From: Capitulum mitella
Taxonomy: Eukaryota > Arthropoda > Thecostraca > Pollicipedomorpha > Pollicipedidae
DNA: 64,000 nt
Assembly (NCBI GenBank): GCA_030062745.1
Contig: CP099841.1
Coordinates: 22,013,398-22,077,397 of the forward strand
Direction of reading: 5' to 3'
A program made the translations under genes and the position numbers. Within the stretch, counting starts at the first letter, position 1. Each line of letters begins with the position of its first letter. A model generated the notes under the pieces. The model was not told where the DNA came from. It made no database searches and saw only the letters and a list, made by a program, of their open reading frames with translations. Positions 1 through 10,669 of this stretch are shown here, in pieces.

Positions 1-3000
1 CATGAGGGGATCACTTTGACCCTCCTCTTCATAAAATACAACCTAATGTTGTCTGGGGACTAAAAAGTGCACTTTCCTGTAGCCTGGTTCTTGTTCTTTC
101 TGAGAGCGCCCTATATAGCCTGCTTTGTGCGTTATATATTTGGCCAGGTCAGGTCACATGGTGGCATGCTATGGTCAGTGTTATGGCTTAGGTTACCGTC
201 ACTTTTTGTCGGTTCGGAGACTTGGATGTCTTAGAAACTCAAATACAGTTTATATATTACCTTCATAAATATGTAAACGATGTCAAGTAAAAAGCATGCA
301 AAAGATATCCGAGCTCATGTCAGGGCACGCCTCTTGCTGGGATTATGCGCCTTTTGACGAGCTGCGGGGCTGTGGCCGCGGGATTTTAAGCATTTTTTCT
401 GCCCACTTCTTATTAACAGGTGGCCAGGAGAGCTCCCGCCCCAAAGCAACACGACGCAAAGCACATGACGTCAGTTTCCAGGGCAATAAAAACTGTAAAC
501 CAAAAATAATAATACAAGTCGTGGCATTCCCTGTCAAGAAAGGATGAAAAAAAAACAGAATAAAAAACCTATATACAACATATCGCACATATTAGTATGT
601 GTTAATTAATACGAGGGAAAGTAGTTTCAGCCAACAAGCTGATGGCTGTCCACTAAACCATTCCCATAAACTGAAGTTCAGTGTTACTCTAAACCAATAT
701 TAGTAACTCACGTCCTGAAGTAGGCAGGAACACTCGTGGCCCTATTCATTGCAGGCCGATCACTGGGGCAACCCTCCGGAACTAAGCAAGGCTCGTTGTT
801 CGGAGGGCCACCCTAGCGTCGGTAGGTGTAGCGGTGGCCTAAATAAGAAGCCGCACAGTGCCCATGCACGCAACTCATACATGATAAAAGCCAAGCCACA
901 GACTCTCTCACATCCACAGACAAACGATTTCAACCTTGTATCTGTTAAGTCAAGGTTCGATTAAAAAACAGCTGCAGAATTGCTGACCATTTTTGGAAAG
1001 GTGCTGTAAGTCTCACAAACGTAAGTCAGATCATTCCAAAGATATACAAGAAATATCAGTTGGAGGGTCAAGCTAATCCCAGATAACGAGGTGCATTGAT
1101 TCTTATATGTCTTACAGGTCTTACATTAGTTTCGTGTACTTCTTCATTTCCAGCCCCTTTTCTCTGAACTATGTAAGAGGACCTACAACAATTGAACTAG
1201 AAGGCAGACACTTTTCAAGAAAATGTTATGTAGCCACCTATCCACATCAGTGACGTCAAAACCGTCAGCTGCTGCGCTGCCAGTTTACGTCCGTAGATAC
1301 TCCTGGTCTGCGGCCTTCAGCTAACAATGACACAGACTCCTGTACGAATCGGCTCCATGGACGCCTAGTCGGCCCCCTGTACACTGGAGTCTGCTCCCTA
1401 TATGTTGCAGTCAGCTCCCTGTACGCTGCAATCGGATCCCTGTACATCGGAGTAGGCTCCCTGAATCTGAGAAGAGCTCGGATCTCCGCTACGCAATGCA
1501 GCCGATGATGATCTTGTTCACGTTACATTGCCATAGTCCATTTGTTTGTGGGCTCAGCAGTGGACAGCGCTGCCCGAGACGTTCATGGAGTGACGCTTCT
1601 TGCCTCTGTCCTAGGCAGTTATCAGAAATAGTCACTGAAATGTGACGTTGGAAGGGATGTTGGGATGGCTTCATTGGTAAGAAAGCCGTACAATGTCCGT
1701 TGCAGTGGAGAAAGGGGTGAAAACCACACAGTTTTTTTGTAATCTTACCAAAGTAATAGGTTGTTATCTTCTGAAAGCAAAAAGGCAGGAATGCTTTTGC
1801 CATATGCATTCGATAAATCATAACAAAAGACAATAGAATGCGATTTTCTTAAACAAATGGTATATTGAATAAAACCTGTAAAATCAATGCACGGTTTTCC
1901 AGAAATATAACATGCCTGGGAATACTCAGAATTGGCAACTGAAGCGGTATTCGCGGCTACGATTTGCGTAAGACTCCCGATGACTTAAAGCACCACTACC
2001 ATTCTTGAAACATGCAGTCATCATTCATTTCTTTTGACAAGGCAAAGTTTCCACCAGCCACCCAATACCGCTCAGAGAACGTTTCCATTACGTGATACGA
2101 ATAGTATAAGGCCCTCTCCCCGCCACGTAAAACGAAGGGAACACTCCCAGCGTTCAAATTATCGAATATTCGGCGAACGCGGTGAACTCGCGGCACGTTC
2201 GACTCCGACTTCCCGTCCAAAAGGTCGCCGCAGAGATCGCACGGATGGCCATTACATATGCTTTCAGGCCCACGTGTGCCGGCGCGATTGGATTCGATCG
2301 GGTACGGGACGCAGCCGCCTGACTTTGTCCGACCGCGTTTGACAGTCAGTAAGGCCGGAGCGGACCTCGGACGGGGCGACGGCGCACGTGCCTGCTCCTG
2401 CGCTGCTAGGGGGGCTTTATTGACCCGCGTCACGTGATATCGATGCTTTCTGTTCCCAAGCGGCGGCCAGGGCATGGCTGCGACGCCACGCGGTGTTTGC
2501 TATCAAGGCTCGGCGCGAGGAAACCGGAACGTCATAGACAGTTGTTTGACTGAGCATGCTGGACGAGAAGCGCATCGAGTGCGAGTTGGCGTCAACTTGT
2601 GGCAGGCCTCCAAGACACAGCAGTCTACACACTAAGTACTCTGGCACTGTGCGACTGACAGTCTAGAAAACAAGCATGACGAAAATAGGCATAACGTCCA
2701 TTACCAGACCGTGGGTGCTGAATGACCAGTCGACACGTACCTCAGCAAATAGCTCGCCCACGACTCCCATCCATAACATGAGGTTATCTTTGCAATGCGT
2801 TACAGAGTGGCTCACATCCCTTTGCGCAGCGGCCCAGCTGACTCTCCATATTGCAGCTAATGTTTGGAAGCTGGAAGGATTGCAAGAAACAGGCCCGAAG
2901 CCTGTAACGTAAAGCGTCGCTATCGTGGTTCGCTGCTTGGAATTCATTTTTCGCTGTCCCGGGCCAGTGCCGGCAACTGTCAGCTCAATCTCTTTGTGAC

Positions 3001-3059
3001 CACGCACCGTCACGGCGGTCGCGTCTGCCCAGCACACCTGGCCGACATGGTCGTCAGGA

Positions 3060-3480
3060 AACGTGGCCCGCGGAGTTCCGGTCCACAGAGCTCTTAGCCC
3101 CCCCCCCCCCACGAGGCAGCGGCGTGTCCGACGCAGTCAGCCGCCCGCCAGCCGGGCCTCGGCAGACCTCGGCTCTCGCTACGCGGAGGCGGCGGCGATT
3201 CTGGCGCGGTCACCGCCGGCCGGCCGGGCTCTGACAGAACCGCTGCTCCTGCTCCTGTGAGGCGGCGATTCTGGCGCGGTCAGCCGCCGGGCGCCGCGAG
3301 CTCGTCACGCGCCGGCCCGATCAATCGAAACGGGCGGCAAAAAAGCCGCGGCCGTCGCGCCCGGCGCGCGACGCCCTGTCTTTGTCTGCACTGGGAGCCC
3401 CAACGACAGCCCTCCGCCGCCGCCGCCGACAGACGATTGTTTATCCTCCGGCAAGGCGGAGGTGCCACGTTTCCCTGATA
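3060..3480. promoter_or_regulatory. GC-rich islet with a short direct repeat
   Basis: This 420-bp block is very GC- and CpG-rich against an AT-leaning background. It contains an exact direct repeat of about 22 bp (GGCGGCGATTCTGGCGCGGT plus CA) at 3190 and 3261, a poly-C run at 3099-3111, and AT-containing homeodomain-like words such as ATCAATCG set in GC-rich DNA. No reading frame resembles a known protein. A conserved enhancer or alternative promoter is possible but unproven. Confidence 0.35.
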
Positions 3481-4299
3481 TTATTGGCTCGTATACTGCA
3501 CTTCGCCGGCTGAAATGGCTTTGCTTCGGGTCCCGAGAGTGGTGGGAATCGATAACATCAAAGCCATCGATGGGCTGAAGATATGACGAACTGGGGTCTT
3601 AAGGGTTCGTTAAAGATCCCGTCGTAATTAAGATAGCGAATTAAATGTTTGTGGAGCGACGTGGCGGCCATCTAGGTGGCATTATACTGGCCAACGTTAA
3701 TTTCAGAAGGTCTCCATCAGGTTACCGGAAGTGAAAAGTATTAGACCTATTAATACTGTGTACTGGGACGCAATTAAAACAAACCATATAACAGGAAGGA
3801 ACAAAACAGGCCAACGTCGTAAGTGCGCAGACATTGTTGAGTCCAGTTACACTATTACTTCAAACCAAGCCAGGCGATAAGCAGTTCGAAAACATGAGAG
3901 TTCTTCTGTGTAACTTACAATATACCTGTTTACAACAGGCCTGTAATGTTTTTGTTACGACGGTGAGAAAACGATCTACATCACAAAATGGCCTGCACGA
4001 TGTGCGCTGTGATATTTTTACACATTTTTTAGAACCACGTAAACATTTTTGAGCCGGGTGTTGAGCTGGATGTTGCAAATAGCGCTAAACAGAGCTTGCT
4101 TTGTTGTCATAAAGACATCAAGCATCGCTTACGACGTAGTCCCTGGTTCCATTGCCCAGATAGACGTAAATATACATATTTTTTGCATTTGTTCCGTCCT
4201 TTTCACTACTGCTGAATTTGTGCAAGGACGGAGGTTATTAAGCCCTACCAGCGCGTACATGACTGCAATCCGTCATCATTACCCGCACTCGCACTGGAG

Positions 4300-4770
4300 G
4301 AAATGATTTCACAAGGGGACACTTCTCGGAAGAATAACGCTCGCTCCGGTGATCGCCGACAGAATCTTGAAGTGCGGACCTCCAATTGCAGCTGGAGCCG
4401 TTTGGCACGCTGATTACCGGGCGATTAGATTCCGCCAATACCCGGCCATCGGGCCGAGTCTGTGAGAGGCCGGCCCGGCTGGCCTTATCGTAGCTTCTCT
4501 TTCAGTATGGGCCACGCAAGCCGGCGGTCAGCGACGCCGGCGGGTTTCGCTGACAGCGGTGCAGCTGTCGGCCGCGGTCCGGCGCTGACCGATGGCCGCC
4601 GCCCCCCGCCGGCCCGCCCCGGACCGGCAGCCGTTAGTCACGACTACGTCACGCCGTCTTCGCGGTGGCGGCGGCGGCGGCGGCGGCGGCTCGCAGCGGC
4701 CGCTGACGAGGTTAAATACGGACCGCAGTATCCGGCCGGCGACCCGGCGAGGTGAGCGGACACGACGTGC
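4300..4770. promoter_or_regulatory. GC-rich islet with homeodomain and E-box words
   Basis: This segment turns abruptly GC-rich and ends in a (GGC)n-like run near 4664-4690. It holds TGATTACCGGGCGATTAG (two GATTA cores), CCAATTGCAGCTGGAG (an E-box CAGCTG) and CTTATCG. Such a packed mixture in an intron is typical of a developmental enhancer. This is inference only; the open frames through it are composition artefacts. Confidence 0.35.
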
Positions 4771-5220
4771 TTGGAACGCCCCACTGAGCCAGCGTGAGCC
4801 CTGGATTAGCCACCACCGGGGAGTCAGCGGGAACGGCTCGACAGTGAGTGCGTTACCAAAAGAGAATGTAATTCTATTCGAACTCTGATCCGGCCCATGA
4901 GTTTCCAAAGCAGCAACAGGATGTATTCTGATAGTAAAAACTGTTTGAAATGGGAACCCAAACCGTAAGCAAAGACGCCAAAACGCAGCTCATTATATGC
5001 TTCACCTCAACCGCTGAATTCAAACTGGAAACCCTAGGCAGACATGCGTTTGCTTTGGGTAAACATTTTATTTCCGAAGAAATGAAAACATTTTCCACTT
5101 GAACTCCACTACGCGGAGCGATTGCAAAGCAAAACAGGTCCGGGCATTCAGGAACAAATACGGCCACGGGGAGAAAACAAAGTAACCGGATTCCGCTCGT
5201 TCGTGGACGTTTTCACTTAC

Positions 5221-5392
5221 CGTTGAGCACGCGGACCATGACCTTGGCCTGGGCCAGTCCGTCCGGGTCGCAGAAGTACTCGCCGGAGTCGGACGGCAGC
5301 GCCCGCTCTATGCTGAAGTAGCTGACTGTGCGGTGGAGTTCGTAGGACGTCCGAACTTTGACTCCCTTGCGTGTTTTGTCAAACTGCACCAG
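5221..5392 (-). CDS. Dpr-like gene, exon 5: second half of Ig2
   Basis: Minus-strand exon starting after acceptor GATTCTCTGCAG in phase 0: LVQFDKTRKGVKVRTSYEL, then VSYFSIERALPSDSGEYFC and MVRVLNG. The R-x-G-V-x-V-x-T, SYFSIERA and PSDSGEYFC blocks and the terminal V-L-N-G are the standard C-terminal half of Dpr Ig2, including the second cysteine. The open frame continues upstream of this acceptor (to 5482), but the codons before CTG do not align with the family. It ends AAC-G followed by GTAAGT, splitting the usual N-G junction in phase 1. No stop codon or membrane anchor is present, so at least one more exon must exist at lower coordinates. The five exons together give about 240 residues. 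Confidence 0.94.
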
Positions 5393-5869
5393 CTGCAGAG
5401 AATCGGTCATGATGATTGGTGTCCCGGGTTCTGCTGTTATGTGCCTATCGCACTCGCGAATTTTAGGCATTAAAATTTGCAAGTTTACGTTATCAAATTT
5501 GTGTCACACAACCCATCTGCAACCAAGAAGCCCTAACTCGACAAAACTTTTGTTCATATTGCTGTCTGAAATACGAGAATTGAAGTATTTATTAAAATCT
5601 ACTCTTAACTCTTTCCAATAAACAACTATTAACAATTGCGCTACCACGCACATCAAGCATTTGTATTATTAAGCAGACCAGACGGCGAAAGAAAACATTA
5701 CTCAAATTAATCAAATTTGTAAATATACACCACAACGGACCATTAATACATTTATGGATCTCAATCCGCCAACGTCAAATCTATGGTATATGATGCGCCG
5801 CCTGTTCCGTAAAGAAACTATATAAGCAACTGATGACAGATCAGACACCAAATGCTGAGCCCAATGACT

Positions 5870-6500
5870 GGGGGGAGGAGGAGGAGGTTGACTCCCCTGA
5901 GGTTTTTCCAAGATTTCGAGAGAACAAACAAGTGCAGCGCCACGAAATTTCGAATTAGTTCGAAATTTGTTTCATTACTTTTACATCTGATGTCAAAGTT
6001 TGCATCTCAGGTCAAATCAGGTATCTGACCTAGGTCAGGTCAAGAGCACCTATGCTCAGAAGAGTTTATCGCTCTGTAACCCTTTTTTGTAAAACATGGT
6101 ATTGCAATGAAACATTCAGGAAGTAACGATCTTGATGGATGCAACAAATCTGCTATCTCGAATTATTCGAAAACTTCAAGGTCATTGACCTAAGGTCAAG
6201 CCCATTTTCTAGACACGTAATCGTTTCGTCGGAAACTGGTCGAATTTTTATAACACTTTGAGTGTGAGGTGATGCAAACATCACTGACCGTCATTGGGCG
6301 AAGTATCAATGGCTTTCAGCCATTGATCTGAGGTCGGGTCGCGACTAACTGTCATGAAACAAAAAGCATCGCCGTCAACATCGGCAATGAATGGCTTGGA
6401 ACCGACAGAAAATGACACAATTGGCTCTTGCAGTTGTGAATGACACCAAGAACTTCATTGTTTCAAAAAATGCATATTTTGGAAGTAAACAGGCTTTTGC
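5870..6500. repeat. AGGTCA-rich dispersed repeat, ends not resolved
   Basis: This stretch carries many AGGTCA/TGACCT half-sites (for example TGACCTAGGTCAGGTCAAG near 6027). A core around 6130-6195 (GATGGATGCAAC ... CTCGAATTATTCGAAAA) matches 44512-44560 (GATGGAGCAATT ... CTTGAATTGTTCGAAAA). The left edge, GGGGGGAGGAGGAGG followed by CTCCCC, resembles the left end of the element at 38939. I read it as a decayed member of the same TTAA-type family; clean termini were not found. Confidence 0.45.
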
Positions 6501-6614
6501 AAATATGATCCCGCAAATTGTTCATTGTTCCAAAATTTAAGCACGGAAACCTGTCACAAGAACCACTAGCATCAAAACGCACATCTTGCAAGTTTTATGT
6601 CGCCAAACTATCGT

Positions 6615-6638
6615 TATATATATATATATATATATATA
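6615..6638. repeat. TA microsatellite
   Basis: (TA)12 directly abutting the left end of the mariner-derived palindrome. Mariner elements insert at TA, so the array may have been the target. Confidence 0.95.
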
Positions 6639-7226
6639 CGAGGTGTGTCAGAAAAGTCCCAGGACTGATGTCACAAAAGATTTATTTCAAACTCAAACTT
6701 CACAGTAAGAGTTTTCCCCTTCGAAGTAATCCATACGGAGTCTAATGCACTTTCCAATCCTTCTCTGCCACGCTTGCATGCAAGCCTGGAAGGATTCTTC
6801 CGGGGTCCTCCGCAGTTCCGTCGTCACGGCCTTTTTGATGTCGTTCATGTCTTCAAAACGGGTCCCCTTGATGACCCCCTTGAGCTTGGGGAAGAGGAAA
6901 AAATCACATGGAGCCAGGTCGGGGGAGTAGGGAGGTCATCACACCGACCGGGCTCCGTGTGGTTTTTTCCTCTTCCCCAAGCTCAAGGGGGTCATCAAGG
7001 GGACCCGTTTTGAAGACATGGACGACATCAAAAAGGTCGTGACGACGGAACTGCGGAGGATCCCGGAAGAATCCTTCCAGGCGTGCATGCAAGCGTGGCA
7101 AAGAAGGATTGGAAAGTGCATTAGACTCCAGGTGGATTACTTCGAAGGGGAAACTCTTAGTGTGAAGTTTGAGTTTGAAATAAATCCTTTGTGACAACAG
7201 TCCTGGAACTTTTCTGACACACCTCG
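6639..7226. mobile_element. Palindromic mariner (Tc1/mariner) remnant
   Basis: The 588-bp element begins CGAGGTGTGTCAGAAAAG and ends with its reverse complement, between TA repeats on both sides. Left arm 6639-6922 and right arm 6944-7226 are inverted copies with a 21-nt loop, differing at scattered sites. Both arms carry the 3' end of a mariner transposase gene. The left arm on the minus strand has YSPDLAPCDFFLFPKLK, which includes the third catalytic aspartate of the DD34D triad. The right arm on the plus strand has 77 open codons from 6961 to a TGA at 7192-7194, ending near DYFEGE, but its motif reads PDRAPCGFF. Neither arm has the other catalytic residues, so it is non-autonomous. Confidence 0.88.

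Positions 7227-7280
<54 letters not shown>
7227..7280. repeat. TA/TG microsatellite
   Basis: An alternating TA array with two TG interruptions, flanking the right end of the mariner palindrome. Confidence 0.95.
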
Positions 7281-8294
7281 ACAAGGCTTATACCGCCGAG
7301 CAAAAAATCGCCAATTGAACGCTGAAATTAGTTCTATCCGTTTAATTCCATTCGTTTATAAGTTGATTCCATCCGGCGTTCGGCACCAGCAATCGCTGCG
7401 CAGTAGCCGGAATACCGCTGAATCTTTAACTGGGCGTTTCCGCGTATATATTAAGCAAAACAGAGAAATTAGACACGTATCGGTATCTACGGACATTTCC
7501 CTATTCGTTGGTATCTTTACCTAGACTTTATTAATCACCCCCCTTGCGAGCCAGGCCGTTTCTCCTTTTCATGTAGTGGCCAACAAAAAACATATATAAG
7601 GCTTAAATGACTTATATATTTTTTTTCAAAAACAAACATGAGGCCAGTTTCAGACTTAACTTGCCAAGATCTTTCCAAAGGTGTGCTCATTTTTATCGGG
7701 CGATTAACCGTCCGCAAGTTAGAGGGGACTGTCAATCCCACCCACCCCCATGATCGGGAGTGCATGGCGTCGACTGCCAATCGGGCTCGGGATGTGCTGA
7801 GCCCAATGACTGGCCTCATCAAATCCTACTCGTTTCACACGCATGTATTGAATTGCAACGGGCCTTAAACAGGTATAACAGTGGCTCTGTAGCGTCGTCA
7901 AGGCATAAATGCTGGCACAGTTTTAGCCAGGATCTTCATCGCCTGCCGGCGGGTGGTGCCAACATATCAGAAGCCGTGTAAAGATGAGATGCAGGGAGTG
8001 CAAAGTGAGGACAACATTCGTGAAGACTGCTAAGGTCTAAGGTCTCAGGCGGCGGTGAGCCCATCTGGCCGCCTTGCCGGCTTGTCAGATCCGCCATCTT
8101 TCAACGCCACACTGCTGAAGGAACGCCCGGCGTCTCGGCTATCGGAATCCGCTGCCTTCGCCTGAAGAACAATGCTTACGGAAGGAGGAGACGTGACACA
8201 TAAAGAACGTGCCGCATAGTTCAGAACGAAATCGACGTTTTTCGAGACAAATCGTGTGCTGTGTCCCTGCGGTGTTAATGACAGGTGTCGTAAA

Positions 8295-10669
8295 CCCTGT
8301 TCCCGTATCCATCGCGCTAGGGGCATTCCCGTATGGGGAAGCGGACTTACTAGCCCCCCCCCCCCCCCCACCCCGGGATCTCGAGAACTACCTGTCTGAT
8401 TTCATCGCAACGAACGACAATCGATCTGTCATGGCACAAACTACATCTTTATAGAACGAAGCTTTAAGGATCTTAAAAGGGATGCATTCAGAGAGGAAAA
8501 AACTAGAAAGGAAGGTATTTCTTCACTCGTTTATAACTCCATTGTGTATTGACTGGTTTATATACAATTAGCATGAATCGAGAGGTAATCGACTGAACTT
8601 TTCCTTGGTCCATACAGTTGGATTTTTGAAGAAATTCATAGGCGTTCACAGCCTTTTGGGAACGGGAAGAATGAAGAACCTTTTGAAAAACTGAATGCAA
8701 ATAAAAATTTAAAACATATCTTAGCTCTCAAAAGTCTTGTTATATTTAAGAAGTGCGAATCGCATTATATTGCTTGTATAATGTTGGCAATGGCGATGCC
8801 AGGGACATGAAAATGGGGCAACTGTCATAGTCACATGTTCATCAGGCCAACTTACGACCCTGACCTTGAATGACATCAAATGGCTTCAGGCTTGCATAGA
8901 ATGACCTTGATTTCATCTCGTAGTATTTGAAAAATTGCAAATCATTTGAACCAACTATATTTCAAAAGACCCTGTTTATGGCCGCCGTGATATACGGTAC
9001 GCTTGCCGTCATTTTAGGTCAAAACTCTGTGTCCTGACCTGATATCAATCCGAAACTTTTGCATTTTGAAAATCAGCGTCAACAATATTGACGTAAAACC
9101 AAATTTTGAATTTTGACCTTGACCTGACCTTCTGAAGTAACTTCAGATTAACCCTATTCCCGGAGGGCTAGACGGTATGGCCGATTCCCGGCAGGGGGGG
9201 GGGGCGGATTCGGCCCCCCCCCCTGAGATCTCGAGAACTTCTTATCCGATTTCATCGCAACAAACGGCAATCGATTTGCCGTGACGTGAACTACATTTTT
9301 ATAAAAAGAAATTTTCAAAATTTTGAAATTTGTGGATACAGGGGGGCACAAATGTCAAAATGGGGGGTACTTTTTGACTTCTTATAACTCCATTGTTTAT
9401 GGACCGATTTCGATGAAACTGGCATCAATCGAGAAATTATGAATAGGGCTTTTACCATGGGTATGCAAATTTGAAATTTTGAGAAAATTCATGGGCGTTC
9501 ACAGGGTTTCAAAAATAGGGGGATTAGTTTTCTAATAACGGAATGAACAAAAGAGGCCAAAACACTTTTTTAGCTTCTGCTAGTCATGTTATGCTAAAGA
9601 AGTACAAATCGCATTACAATGTTTGTATAATGTTAGCATAGGCGGTGCCAGGGACATAAAAAAGGGGGAACTGTCATGGTCACACGTTCTTCAGATCAAC
9701 TTGTGACCTTTGACCTTAAATGACCTCCAGTGACCTTGGGGTCGCCTGGAATGATGTCGTGTGCATTCAATATTATCTGTAAACGTTTTTAATCGATGAA
9801 ATTCACTCTATTCCAAAAAATTCATTTTTTGGCTTTTGCGATATAGGGTACGTGCACTGACATTTTAGGTCATAGCTCCGTGACCCGACCTGATATCAAG
9901 CTGAAACTTGGTACACAAGTAGAGGGCATCGTTCTACGTCATATATATTCCGGGTTTGGCATTTGAAAAAACGGCACCGAAATTATTGCGAAAAAAACAA
10001 ATTTTGACTTTTGACCTTGACCTGACCTTGTAAAGTGACCTCAGATAAACAAAATTACATCTGCACATTGCCCAACTCTTTAGCTATATATTCATATAAA
10101 GTTTTAAGTTCTATCTTAAAAACTCTGTTTTTGGCAGACATTTTCCTTTTACCCTCAACATGGCCAAAAATGACCTGAGGTGCCTCCCAAAAACGTTGCC
10201 TGGCTCCGCCCCTGAGCAAAATAGAATTTCGAAATTTTGTCACGGCGCGTAGAAGGAATAGCTAGGAAAAGTCACCAAGTTTCGTGAAGTTGCGTTAAAA
10301 AGCCTGGAATTGGCAAGCAAAAAACCCGAGGGGGGCGGATTCCGCCCCCCCCTGCCGGGAATAGGGTTAAGAAAAGTATTTTTGCATGTTTGCCCATTTA
10401 TCTCTGCACACATATCAAGTTTTAAGTTCTATCTAAAGTTTATCTTTGGCAGCCACTTTTTTGCCTTCAGCAGTGCCAAAAATGTCCGGAAGTGCTTCCA
10501 AAAACGTCAACTGGCTCCGCCTATGAGCAAAGTAATGTGAAAATTTGGTATTTTACAAAGAAAGAATAGGCACAAAGCGTCATCGAGTTTCGTGGGGCTG
10601 CTCTAAAAGCCCTGGAAATGGCGACGAAAAATTCGGGGGCTTCCGAAGCTCCCCCACGCGGGAATAGGG
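8295..10669. mobile_element. Older TTAA-type DNA transposon, split by a younger copy
   Basis: The left part (8295-9147) starts CCCTGTTCCCG after a degenerate TTAA (TAAA). The right part (10371-10669) ends CGGGAATAGGG before TTAA at 10670-10673. Taken together the two parts align along the whole length of the intact copies at 9152-10366 and 61303-62512. Shared blocks include ATCTCGAGAAC, TTTCATCGCAACGAAC, TTATAACTCCATTG, GGCGTTCACAG and GATGCCAGGGACATG. Divergence is much higher than between the two intact copies, so this is the older insertion. It encodes no transposase. Confidence 0.85.
9152..10366. mobile_element. Non-autonomous TTAA-type (piggyBac-like) transposon, copy A
   Basis: This 1215-bp element has terminal inverted repeats CCCTATTCCCGG / CCGGGAATAGGG and perfect TTAA duplications at 9148-9151 and 10367-10370. 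TTAA targets and termini starting CC are the signature of piggyBac-type elements. There is no transposase frame, so it would need help in trans. Next to each terminus is a GGGGGGG/CCCCCCC hairpin block. The interior is rich in AGGTCA half-sites, including DR1 (TGACCTTTGACCT at 9704-9716) and overlapping TGACCTTGACCTGACCTT near 10011. It sits inside an older copy of the same family. Confidence 0.9.

Larger units (their letters stand above)
1..5220. other. Non-coding stretch beyond Dpr exon 5
   Basis: By position this is intron 5 or 3' flank of the minus-strand Dpr gene. I looked for a minus-strand exon beginning in phase 1 and ending in a hydrophobic GPI or transmembrane tail and did not find a convincing one. 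Apart from the GC-rich islets at 3060-3480 and 4300-4770 the sequence is plain, AT-leaning and without recognised repeats. Confidence 0.6.

Noticed and set aside
760-830. Faint likeness to 5S rRNA (GGAACTAAGCAAGGCTCG)
   Set aside because: Only a short word resembles the 5S internal promoter region; the rest of the gene does not align.
1-5220. Search for the missing Dpr C-terminal exon
   Set aside because: No minus-strand frame here combines a phase-1 acceptor with a hydrophobic tail and stop, so none was annotated.
5852-7815. 19-bp identical word TGCTGAGCCCAATGACTGG at 5853 and 7797
   Set aside because: Flanking sequences do not align, so it cannot be assigned to an element; possibly a remnant or chance.
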